The notes under the pieces: generated by a model
What the model saw: the letters and a program-made list of their open reading frames with translations, nothing else
Told to the model about the DNA's origin: nothing
The model's database searches: none
Origin: AC-32 sp963788215
GTDB taxonomy: Bacteria > Actinomycetota > Thermoleophilia > Gaiellales > Gaiellaceae
Direction of reading: 5' to 3'
DNA length: 64,000 nucleotides
NCBI GenBank assembly: GCA_963788215.1
Contig: CAWBFX010000010.1
Coordinates: 806,001 to 870,000, forward strand
Shown: positions 54,770-62,415 of the stretch, piece after piece
Numbering within the stretch: position 1 is the first letter of the stretch
Layout of the letters: every line of letters starts with the position of its first letter
Program-made: the position numbers and the translations under genes

Positions 54770-56073
54770 TGACCCTCTTCGTAGAGCTTCTCGCCGTCGC
54801 GGTTCTGATTCTGCTGAACGCGTTTTTTGTCGCGGCCGAATACGGGCTCGTCACCGCGCGCCGTACACGCATCCGCGAGCTCGAGGAGCAGGGCAACCGC
54901 CGCGCGCGTGCGGTGCTGCAGATCGTCGCCGACCCGCCACGCTTCATCGCCGCGATGCAGCTCGGCGTCACGGCGACGAGCCTGGCAATCGGCGCCCTGG
55001 GCGAGCAGGCCCTGGCAAAGGTCTTCGACCCGATCCTCGCCTCGGTGATCGCGCTCGCGCTCGCCTTCCTGATCATCACCTTCCTGCACGTCGTGATCGG
55101 AGAGCTCGTGCCGAAGGGGGTCGCGCTACGGCACTCGGAGACGACCGCGCTGGCGGTCTCGGCGCCCGTGCGCGGCTTCTTCTTCGCGCTCAAGCCGCTG
55201 ATCTGGGTCCTGCAGCGATCGAGCGAGTTCGTCCTGCGCATGCTCGGGCTCGAGCCGCCGGGCGACGAGGACGACGTCCTTTCCGAGGCCGAGCTGAAGA
55301 TGGTGCTCGACCGCTCCACGAAGCACGGCGAGATCGAGCAGCAGGAGCAGGAGATGCTCTACAAGGTCTTCGACTTCGCCGACAAGGAGGTCTCGGCGGT
55401 GATGGTGCCGCGGCCGGAGGTAGTGGCGCTCTCGGTCGAGCTCCCGCCGGAAGAAGCGCTCGCGGCGATGATCGAGTCGCCGTACACGCGCTACCCGGTC
55501 TACCGCGAGTCGCTCGACGAGGTGGTCGGCATCCTGCACGTGCGCGACCTGATCTCCGCTCTGACCGACCGGGGCATAGCCGGAGTGCAGGTCGAGGAGC
55601 TCGTCCGCCCGGCGCACATCGTCCCGGAGACGAAGGACCTGGCCGCGCTGCTGGCCGAGTTCAGGCGGACGAACCAGCACATGGCGATCGTGGTCGACGA
55701 GTACGGCGACCTCGAGGGGATCGTCACCCTCGAGGACCTGCTCGAAGAGATCGTCGGCGAGATCGAGGACGAGTTCGACCTACCCGACGAGTCCGTCGAG
55801 CGCCTGCCCAACGGGAAGATGAGGATCGACGGCACCTTTCCGATCGACGACTTCAACGAGCAGTTCGAGCGGCAGATCCCGATCGAGGACTACCACACGG
55901 TCGGCGGCTTCGTCTTCGGCCTGATCGGCCGCGCGCCGGAGCCCGGCGACGAGGTCGTCTGGGACGGAACCCGCTTCAAGGTGCTCGAAGTGGAGGGCTC
56001 GCGGATCGAGCGGCTCGAGGTCGAGCTCGTCCCGCAGGGAGGCGGGGAGGAGCAGTTGAAAGAGGTATCCTGA
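54769..56073 (+). CDS. CNNM/CorC-family transporter (DUF21, CBS pair)
   Basis: Membrane protein of the magnesium/cobalt efflux (hemolysin C-like) family, 434 residues. An N-terminal DUF21 membrane domain (about 1-150, four helices; NAFFVAAEYGLVTARRTRI, IGELVPKGVAL) is followed by two CBS domains (about 190-320; VMVPRPEVVAL, YTRYPVYRE, HMAIVVDEYGD) and a CorC_HlyC domain (about 340-430; YHTVGGFVFGLIGRAPEPGD). GTG 54769 lies at the base of a hairpin exposing the ribosome site. Confidence 0.93.
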   Translation: MTLFVELLAVAVLILLNAFFVAAEYGLVTARRTRIRELEEQGNRRARAVLQIVADPPRFIAAMQLGVTATSLAIGALGEQALAKVFDPILASVIALALAFLIITFLHVVIGELVPKGVALRHSETTALAVSAPVRGFFFALKPLIWVLQRSSEFVLRMLGLEPPGDEDDVLSEAELKMVLDRSTKHGEIEQQEQEMLYKVFDFADKEVSAVMVPRPEVVALSVELPPEEALAAMIESPYTRYPVYRESLDEVVGILHVRDLISALTDRGIAGVQVEELVRPAHIVPETKDLAALLAEFRRTNQHMAIVVDEYGDLEGIVTLEDLLEEIVGEIEDEFDLPDESVERLPNGKMRIDGTFPIDDFNEQFERQIPIEDYHTVGGFVFGLIGRAPEPGDEVVWDGTRFKVLEVEGSRIERLEVELVPQGGGEEQLKEVS

Positions 56074-56108
56074 CCTTCGGACGGGGTCAACAACCTGTGA
56101 GGAGATCC

Positions 56109-56465
56109 ATGAAGCGCACGCTTTCCGCATTCGCAGCGATAGCCATCGCTGCCGCTGCTTTCGTCGTGCTCGCGCCGTTCGCGGGTGCGCGTACCACCGC
56201 GACGACGGTCCATGTTCAGGCGAGGGACACGTTGAAGTTCGTGCTCGACAAGAAGAAGGCGCCCCACGGCAAGACGACCTTCAAGGTCAAGAACGTGGGC
56301 CGGCTGAAGCACGACTTCTGGATCGCGGGCAAGAAGACGAAGCTGCTCGGCCACAACCAGACCGCGACGCTGACGGTGACACTGAAGAAGGGCAAGCACT
56401 CCTACAAGTGCACCGTGCCGGGCCACGCGGCTGCCGGCATGAAGGGCGTCTTTACGTCGACCTGA
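56109..56465 (+). CDS. Secreted cupredoxin-like copper protein
   Basis: 118 residues with a signal peptide (about 1-27) and a plastocyanin-like fold. Type I copper ligands are visible as His in LKHDFWIAG and C-x4-H-x4-M in KCTVPGHAAAGMKG. ATG 56109 follows gtgaggagatcc, a good ribosome site, and TATCCT (56066-56071) is a possible -10. It would carry electrons or sequester copper outside the membrane. Confidence 0.9.
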   Translation: MKRTLSAFAAIAIAAAAFVVLAPFAGARTTATTVHVQARDTLKFVLDKKKAPHGKTTFKVKNVGRLKHDFWIAGKKTKLLGHNQTATLTVTLKKGKHSYKCTVPGHAAAGMKGVFTST

Positions 56466-56844
56466 TCTCGAGCGACGTGATCTCTAGCGGATGGGACTCG
56501 CCGCCGTCGATTCTCCAGGCGGCGAGCTCGTCCGTCTCCAGGGACAGGATCAGATAGGGACGGCCGGCCCAGAGGCCGACGTTCTGGACGTCGGTGCGCG
56601 AGGGCCGCGCGGACGGGGTCGGGTGCGAGTGGAAGACGGCGAGCTCGTAGCCCTCGTCCTCCAGGAACCAGTTCTTCGGCTCGGTCTCTAGCTGGAAGCG
56701 GTAGGGGCTCGCGGCCGCGTTGCGGCCGGGGATGTAGCGCTCCGCGACTCCGCCCTTGAACGCGATCAGGCCGCACGCCTCGTTCGGGGCTTCCGACTCG
56801 GCGTGACTGCGCAGCTCGGCGCGGATGGCGGGTGGGATCACCAC
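56452..56844 (-). CDS. mec: Mec-type JAMM/JAB metalloprotease (CysO-cysteine peptidase)
   Basis: Releases cysteine from CysO-cysteine. 130 residues with the JAMM zinc motif: E22 in NEACGLIAF, H72-S-H74-P and S-x2-D85 in HSHPTPSARPSRTD. It is the last gene of moeZ-cysO-cysM-mec, each junction overlapping by a few bases, which gives the function. The end overlaps the convergent cupredoxin gene by 14 bases. Confidence 0.92.
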   Translation of the reverse strand: MVIPPAIRAELRSHAESEAPNEACGLIAFKGGVAERYIPGRNAAASPYRFQLETEPKNWFLEDEGYELAVFHSHPTPSARPSRTDVQNVGLWAGRPYLILSLETDELAAWRIDGGESHPLEITSLEIRST

Positions 56845-57779
56845 CAGACGGCCGCCTCGAGCTCGTCCTCGGCCTGCGCCTCCTCCTGCCAGAAGCCGGC
56901 GGAGAGGTACTTCCAGCCGGCGTCGGCGAGGACGGCGACCACGGTTCCCTCGTCCAGCTCATCCGCGAGGCGACGCGCGACGTGCACGACCGCCCCGGAG
57001 GAGACTCCGGCGAAGATGCCCTCGCGCTGTATCAGCTCGCGCAGGGCGGTGACCGCGTCCGCGTTCGAGACGAGCACCTTGCGGTCGAGCTGCGCGACGT
57101 CGAGCACCGGCGGCACGTAGCCGTCCTCGAGCGAGCGCAGGCCCATGATCGGATCGCCCGGAAGCGGCTCCGCGGCGGCGATCGTGATCTCCGGAAAGGC
57201 CTCACGCAGGCGTCGGCCCGCGCCCATCAGCGTCCCGCCGGTGCCGAGCCCGGCGACGAGGACGTCGACTCGGTCGAGCGCGGCGGCGATCTCGGCGCCT
57301 GTGCCCGCGTAGTGCGCGCCGGGGTTGGCCTCGTTCGCGTACTGGAAGAGCATGTGGAAGCGCGGCTCGCGCTCGGCGAGCTCGAGCGCCTTTCGGACCG
57401 CCCCGTTCGTCCCCTCGCCGCCGGGCGACTCGACGATCTCCGCGCCGTAGAGCCGCAGCAGGCGGCGGCGCTCCTCGGTCACGCTCTCGGGCATCACGCA
57501 GGTGAGGCGGTAGCCCTTCAGGCGCGCGACGAGCGCGAGCGAGATTCCGGTGTTTCCGCTCGTCGGCTCGAGCAGCTCCTGGCCCGGCTCGAGCCCGCCG
57601 GAGCGCTCGGCTGCCTCGACCATCGCGAGCGCGACCCGGTCCTTGATCGAGCCGGTCGGATTCTGGCCCTCGAGCTTCGCGTACAGCCGGACCGACGGCT
57701 TCGGCGAGAGCCGCGGAAGCTCGACCAGTGGGGTGTCGCCGACGAGGTCGAGCAGCGAGGTGGCCGGCCTGCTAGCCAC
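56838..57779 (-). CDS. cysM: O-phosphoserine sulfhydrylase CysM (CysO-dependent cysteine synthase)
   Basis: PLP enzyme of 313 residues that transfers sulfur from CysO thiocarboxylate to O-phosphoserine. Shows NPTGSIKDR with the PLP Lys46, EPTSGNTGISLA (about 72-83), GLGTGGTLMGAGR and IFAGVSSGAVVH. GLRSLEDGYVP carries the Arg that in Mycobacterium CysM (Arg220) selects phosphoserine, and the long C-terminal tail ending AVWW resembles the mycobacterial lid. Flanked by cysO and mec. Confidence 0.94.
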   Translation of the reverse strand: MASRPATSLLDLVGDTPLVELPRLSPKPSVRLYAKLEGQNPTGSIKDRVALAMVEAAERSGGLEPGQELLEPTSGNTGISLALVARLKGYRLTCVMPESVTEERRRLLRLYGAEIVESPGGEGTNGAVRKALELAEREPRFHMLFQYANEANPGAHYAGTGAEIAAALDRVDVLVAGLGTGGTLMGAGRRLREAFPEITIAAAEPLPGDPIMGLRSLEDGYVPPVLDVAQLDRKVLVSNADAVTALRELIQREGIFAGVSSGAVVHVARRLADELDEGTVVAVLADAGWKYLSAGFWQEEAQAEDELEAAVWW

Positions 57780-58041
57780 CCGCCATGGCGGGCAGCAAGA
57801 TCACCGTGGCGTTCTCCTCCACCGGCGTCTCCAGGCCTTCCTTCGTGCGGACGTCTTCGCCCTCGACGTAGACGTTCACGAAGGGCACGAGCTCGTCCTC
57901 GCGCAGGATCTGGCCGCGCAGCGCGGGGAAGCGGCCCATCAGGTCGTCGAGCAGCTCGCGGACGGTCTCACCGCGCGCCTCGACCTCGCGCGCGCCCTCC
58001 GTCTCACCGCGGAGCGTGGGCGGGATCCTGACGACGCTCAA
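57772..58041 (-). CDS. cysO: Ubiquitin-like sulfur carrier CysO
   Basis: MoaD/ThiS-fold sulfur carrier, 89 residues, ending PAMAGG with an exposed Gly-Gly ready for adenylation, as in Mycobacterium CysO. RIPPTLRGETEGAREV and VPFVNVYVEGEDVRTKEGLETPV fit the beta-grasp fold. It overlaps cysM by 8 bases and the activating enzyme by 4. Confidence 0.94.
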   Translation of the reverse strand: MSVVRIPPTLRGETEGAREVEARGETVRELLDDLMGRFPALRGQILREDELVPFVNVYVEGEDVRTKEGLETPVEENATVILLPAMAGG

Positions 58042-59201
58042 TGCCCGACTCCCGCGCAGAACTCGACGTAGTCGATGTACTCCGTGATCGTCGGGTTGTC
58101 GCCGCAGACCGGGCAGTCCGGGTCACGGCGCAGCTTCATCTCCGAGAACTCGCCCGAGAGCGCGTCGTAGAGCAGCAGCCGCCCGACGAGCGGCTCGCCG
58201 ATGCCGAGCGCGAGCTTCAGGGCCTCCGTCGCCTGGATCGAGCCGATCACGCCGGGCAGCACGCCGAGCACGCCGCCCTCCGCGCAGCTCGGCGCGAGCT
58301 CGGGCGGCGGAGGCTGCGGGAAGAGGCAGCGGTAGCAGGGCCCCTCACGCGGCTTGAAGACCGTGACCTGGCCCTCGAAGCGGAAGATCGAGCCGTGAAC
58401 GATGGGGATGTCGTGCCAGACCGAGGCGTCGTTCAACAGGTAGCGCGTCGGGAAGTTGTCGGCGCCGTCGACGATCAGGTCCCAGCCGGGCTCGAGGATC
58501 CGCTCGACGCTGTCGGAGGTCAGCCGCTCGCGGAACGGCACAACCTCGACGTCCGGGTTGAGCGACTCGATCCGCCGCCGCGCCGAGTCGGTCTTGGGCT
58601 CGCCGAGCGAGTCGGTCGAGTGCGCGATCTGCCGCTGCAGGTTCGTCTCGTCGACCACGTCCGCGTCGACGATCCCGATCCGGCCGACGCCCGCTGCCGC
58701 CAGATAGAGCGCAGCGGGCGACCCGAGCCCGCCGGCGCCGATCAGGAGGATCCGCGAGTCGAGCAGCCGGAACTGGCCCTCCTCGCCGACCTCGGGGATG
58801 AGCAGGTGCCGGCTGTAGCGCGCGAGCCGCTCGGGGCCGAGCGTGCGCGGCAGCTCGGTGGGCAGGCTCTCGCCCTGCCAGGCGCGGTAGCCGCCCTCCA
58901 GCGAGACGGGCCGCTCGTAGCCGAGCTCGGCGAGGGTCTTCGCCGCGAATGCCGACCGGTTTCCCGCCGCGCAGTAGAGGACGATCGGCCGTGAGCGGTC
59001 GGGTGCCGCCTGCTCGATCCGCGACTCGAGATTTCCGCGCTCGATGTGGATCGCGCCGGGGATCCGGCCCTGCTGCCACTCGTCGTGCTCGCGGACGTCC
59101 ACGAGCAGGGCACCTTCGTCGACGAGCGCCCGGGCGCCCTTCGCCGAGGCCTCTTCGATCTCCGCCTTGACGCTTCTGAGCAGGTCTCTGTACGAGGGCA
59201 T
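58038..59201 (-). CDS. Rhodanese-ThiF/MoeB fusion that activates CysO (MoeZ-like)
   Basis: 387 residues, start ATG 59199-59201. An N-terminal rhodanese domain (about 25-115) carries the catalytic Cys77 in VLYCAAGNRS; a ThiF/MoeB adenylyltransferase domain (about 128-387) has LIGAGGLGSPAALYLAAAGVG, DADVVDETNLQRQ, and zinc cysteines CYRC and CPVC. It would adenylate CysO and add sulfur. Known MoeZ/MOCS3 proteins have the rhodanese at the C-terminus, so the order here is reversed. TACAAT lies 10 bases upstream. Confidence 0.93.
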   Translation of the reverse strand: MPSYRDLLRSVKAEIEEASAKGARALVDEGALLVDVREHDEWQQGRIPGAIHIERGNLESRIEQAAPDRSRPIVLYCAAGNRSAFAAKTLAELGYERPVSLEGGYRAWQGESLPTELPRTLGPERLARYSRHLLIPEVGEEGQFRLLDSRILLIGAGGLGSPAALYLAAAGVGRIGIVDADVVDETNLQRQIAHSTDSLGEPKTDSARRRIESLNPDVEVVPFRERLTSDSVERILEPGWDLIVDGADNFPTRYLLNDASVWHDIPIVHGSIFRFEGQVTVFKPREGPCYRCLFPQPPPPELAPSCAEGGVLGVLPGVIGSIQATEALKLALGIGEPLVGRLLLYDALSGEFSEMKLRRDPDCPVCGDNPTITEYIDYVEFCAGVGH

Positions 59202-59225
59202 CAGGCTTTCGATTGTATGGACGCG

Positions 59226-60191
59226 ATGAGCCCTCGCGCGCGGATTTTTCTGCTCGTCGCCGGAGCGGCTGCGCTCGCCGCCGGAATCGTCGTGGTCGGC
59301 GTGCTCGCGACCCGCAGCGACGTGCCGACGGTGAAGCCGCGCCCCGGCTCGCCGCCGCTCGCGCTCGACCTCGGCATCCGCTCGGATCCGGAGGCGCAAG
59401 CGCTCAGAAATGCCGAGACGCTCTACGACCGGGACCGGCAGGCAGCGCGCGCGGAGGTGATTTTCCGCCGCTACGACTCGCTCGAGTCGCAGGTTGGCGC
59501 GGCGATCGCGTCCTGGCCGAGCGGAACCGTCGGCCGGCTGCAGGAGCTCGCCTCGCGGCACCCGCAGAGCGCGCTCGTTGCCTTCCACCTCGGGCTCGCG
59601 CTCTACTGGGCGCGTCACGACGCCGAGGCGGCGCAGGCCTGGCGCGCTGCCTCGAGACTCGGTCCCGATTCGCTCTACGCCGTGCGCGCGGCGGACTTCC
59701 TGCACCCCGGCTTCGCGCCGGGCCTGCCGACCTTCGTCCCGTCTTTCGCGCCCCCGCTGCGCATCCGCATCCTGCCTCCGGCGCAGGAGCTCGAAGCGCT
59801 CGCCCGCGCCGCCCGCCGAGACGGCGCCCACGCGAAGATCCTGTACGGCGTCGCACTGCAGCGGCTCGACCGCCCGCGCTCCGCCAGGCGCCAGTTCGCC
59901 GCCGCTGCGCGCGAGGCGCCGAGCGATCCGGAGGCGCGCGCCGCCGCCGCCGTCGGCCGCTTCGACAAGGCCAATCCCTCCGCCGCCTTTTCCCGCCTCG
60001 GCCCGCTGGTTCGCGTCTTCCCGCACGCTCAGACGGTCCGCTTCCACCTCGGCCTGCTCCTGCTCTGGATCGGCGACGTGAAGCGGGCCCGCGACGAGCT
60101 CCAACTCGCCCGCAGCGAGGATCCGAAGGGTACGCTTGGACAGCAGGCCACGGACTACCTGAACGTGCTCACGAAGGCTGGGACCGATTGA
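59226..60191 (+). CDS. Membrane-anchored TPR-like protein
   Basis: Start ATG 59226 (or 59217). One N-terminal membrane helix (about 7-28), then roughly 290 residues of helical repeats with TPR-like pattern (LVAFHLGLALYWARHDAEAAQAW, KILYGVALQRLDRPRSARRQF, RFHLGLLLLWIGDVKRARDEL in separate repeats). It would be outside the membrane or lie along it. It is divergent from the cysteine operon and precedes the sigma factor gene. Partner unknown. Confidence 0.82.
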   Translation: MSPRARIFLLVAGAAALAAGIVVVGVLATRSDVPTVKPRPGSPPLALDLGIRSDPEAQALRNAETLYDRDRQAARAEVIFRRYDSLESQVGAAIASWPSGTVGRLQELASRHPQSALVAFHLGLALYWARHDAEAAQAWRAASRLGPDSLYAVRAADFLHPGFAPGLPTFVPSFAPPLRIRILPPAQELEALARAARRDGAHAKILYGVALQRLDRPRSARRQFAAAAREAPSDPEARAAAAVGRFDKANPSAAFSRLGPLVRVFPHAQTVRFHLGLLLLWIGDVKRARDELQLARSEDPKGTLGQQATDYLNVLTKAGTD

Positions 60192-60296
60192 GCGAAAAAT
60201 GAGCCGTTCGGCCTATGGCGTCCGTCCGAGCCATGTGTTCTAGTGCCGCATCCGCCAGAGGGGGCGGGACATAACGAGCCCGGGGAGGAACGCGTA

Positions 60297-61382
60297 GTGA
60301 GCGAGCAGGGGGAGCGGGTCAGGGCTACAACCATCGGAGAGGTCCTCGAGACGGACGAGGCGAAGGCCCTCCTGGAGACCGGACGCGAGGCCGGGTCTCT
60401 CACCACCGAGGAAATTGCCCTCGCGCTCGCCGAGCTGGAGCTCGACGCTGCGCAGATCGACGAGTTCTACAGCGCCCTCGAGGAGCTTCAGATCGAGGTC
60501 GTCGACTCGAAGGGGGAAGAGGCCGAGCGCGAGGAGCCGGTCGCCGAGGCGCGCGAGGTGAGCACCGACTCGCTGCAGCTCTTCCTGAAGGACATCGGCA
60601 AGGTCGACCTGCTCACCGCCGCGCAGGAGGTCGAGCTCGCGAAGCGCATCGAGCGCGGCGAGCATCGCGCGAAGCAGGAGATGGTCGAGGCGAATCTGCG
60701 GCTGGTCGTGTCGATCGCCAAGCGATACCGCAACCAGGGCCTGCCGTTCCTCGATCTCATCCAGGAGGGGACGATCGGGCTCGTGCGCGCCGCCGAGAAG
60801 TTCGACCACCGCAAGGGCTTCAAGTTCTCGACCTACGCGACGTGGTGGATCCGCCAGGCAGTCGCCCGCGCGCTTGCGGACAAGGGCCGCACCATCCGGA
60901 TGCCGGTCCACATCGTCGAGAAGCTGAACAAGATCGTTCGCTCGGAGCGGAAGCTGCGGGCCGAGCTGGGGAGGGAGCCGACTTCCGCCGAGATCGCGCG
61001 CGACGTCGAGCTGACATCGGACGAGGTCGAGCAGATCCGCCGGAGCTCGCAGGCGCCGGTCTCGCTGGAGAAGCCGGTCGGCGACGACGAGGAGTCGGAG
61101 TTCGGGCACTTCCTGACCGACGAGAGCGAGCCGCTGCCCGACGAGGCCGCGGAGGTCGAGCTGCGCAAGGCGACCCTGATCCGCGTCCTCGGAACGCTGA
61201 GCCTGCGCGAGCGGCGTGTGCTCGAGCTGCGCTACGGCCTCAACGGCGAGCACCCGTGCACGCTCGACGAGGTCGGCCGCGCGTTCAACGTCACCCGCGA
61301 GCGGATCCGCCAGATCGAGAACCAGAGCCTGAAGAAGCTGCGCGCCCTCGCGGACTCGGTCGCGCTCCGCGACGTCGCGTAG
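60297..61382 (+). CDS. Primary-type sigma-70 factor (RpoD/SigA-like)
   Basis: 361 residues from GTG 60297, chosen for the ggggaggaa ribosome site 8 bases before it (GTG 60243 is possible). Region 1.1-like segment (1-80), region 1.2 (SLQLFLKDIGKVDLLTAAQEVELAKRI in two parts), region 2 (LIQEGTIGLVRAAEKFDHRKGFKFSTYATWWIRQA), region 3, and region 4 HTH (TLDEVGRAFNVTRERIRQIE). Region 2.4 and 4.2 suit TTGACA/TANNNT promoters. It could be the housekeeping factor or a group 2 paralogue. Confidence 0.92.
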   Translation: MSEQGERVRATTIGEVLETDEAKALLETGREAGSLTTEEIALALAELELDAAQIDEFYSALEELQIEVVDSKGEEAEREEPVAEAREVSTDSLQLFLKDIGKVDLLTAAQEVELAKRIERGEHRAKQEMVEANLRLVVSIAKRYRNQGLPFLDLIQEGTIGLVRAAEKFDHRKGFKFSTYATWWIRQAVARALADKGRTIRMPVHIVEKLNKIVRSERKLRAELGREPTSAEIARDVELTSDEVEQIRRSSQAPVSLEKPVGDDEESEFGHFLTDESEPLPDEAAEVELRKATLIRVLGTLSLRERRVLELRYGLNGEHPCTLDEVGRAFNVTRERIRQIENQSLKKLRALADSVALRDVA

Positions 61383-61409
61383 ACGCGCCCTCGGCGCTAC
61401 CGTTGGCGC

Positions 61410-62405
61410 GTGGATCTCGCGCTGCTCGAACAGAGGCTGAACGACCGCGCCCAGCCGCGCTACCGCGCCGCGCAGGTGTGGGAGTGGGCGGCTCGCGGCG
61501 CGGCCGGGTACGAGGAGATGACGAACGTGCCGGCCGCGCTGCGGTCCTCGCTCGCGGACGAGGTGCCCTTCTCGACGCTGGAGGTCGCGGCGCAGTCGGA
61601 GGCGCGCGACGGCACGGTCAAGACGCTCTTCCGCACCCACGACGGCCATCCGGTCGAGGCGGTGCTGATGCGCTACCGCGACGGGCGGCGCTCGATCTGC
61701 GTCTCGTCGCAGTCGGGCTGCCCGTTGACGTGCACGTTCTGCGCGACCGGCGCGATGCGGTTCGGGCGGAACCTGACGGCGTCGGAGATCCTCGACCAGG
61801 CGCTGCATTTCCGGCGGATCGAGGCCCTCGACCACTGCGTCTTCATGGGCATGGGCGAACCGATGCTCAACCTCGACCACGTGCTCGAGGCGGCCCGGCG
61901 ACTCCCTGGCCTCGGGATCACGCACCGGCGGACCACGATCTCGACCGTCGGCTGGCTGCCCGGGCTGACGCGCTTCGTGGACGAGGTCGAGGAGCCGATC
62001 CGGCTGGCGTTCTCGCTGCACGCGCCCGAGGACGCGCTGCGCTCGGGCCTGATGCCCGTCAACGAGCGCTACCCGCTCGCCGAGGTGCTCGCGGAGTGCC
62101 GCCGCTACTTCGCACTGCGCCGGCGTAAGGTCTTCGTCGAGTACGTGATGCTCGCCGGCGTCAACGACCGCGTCGAGCAGGCGCGGCAGCTGGCGGAGCT
62201 CCTCGACCGCCGGGTCTTCAAGGTGAACCTGATCCCGTACAACCCGACCGGCGCGTTCGACGGCTCCTCGCGCCGCGCGATCGACGCGTTCAAGGCGGTG
62301 CTCGACCGCGCCGGGGTGCCCGCGACGGTGCGGCTCACGCGCGGCCGGGACATCGAAGCGGCCTGCGGCCAGCTCGCGGCCTCGCGCGACGCCGCCGCGG
62401 CATAG
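61410..62405 (+). CDS. rlmN: Dual-specificity 23S rRNA/tRNA adenine-C2 methyltransferase RlmN
   Basis: Radical-SAM enzyme methylating A2503 of 23S rRNA and A37 of tRNAs. 331 residues with CPLTCTFCATG (C-x3-C-x2-C), FMGMGEPMLNLDHV, ISTVGWLPGL, AFSLHAPEDALRSGLMPVN and, near the end, VRLTRGRDIEAACGQL with the catalytic Cys. GTG 61410 has TACCGT 6 bases upstream. Confidence 0.95.
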   Translation: MDLALLEQRLNDRAQPRYRAAQVWEWAARGAAGYEEMTNVPAALRSSLADEVPFSTLEVAAQSEARDGTVKTLFRTHDGHPVEAVLMRYRDGRRSICVSSQSGCPLTCTFCATGAMRFGRNLTASEILDQALHFRRIEALDHCVFMGMGEPMLNLDHVLEAARRLPGLGITHRRTTISTVGWLPGLTRFVDEVEEPIRLAFSLHAPEDALRSGLMPVNERYPLAEVLAECRRYFALRRRKVFVEYVMLAGVNDRVEQARQLAELLDRRVFKVNLIPYNPTGAFDGSSRRAIDAFKAVLDRAGVPATVRLTRGRDIEAACGQLAASRDAAAA

Positions 62406-62408
62406 ACT
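62403..62408 (+). promoter_or_regulatory. -10-like hexamer of the M20 peptidase gene
   Basis: TAGACT, 7 bases before GTG 62416, overlapping the rlmN stop; no Shine-Dalgarno. Confidence 0.42.
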
Positions 62409-62415
62409 CGCCGCC

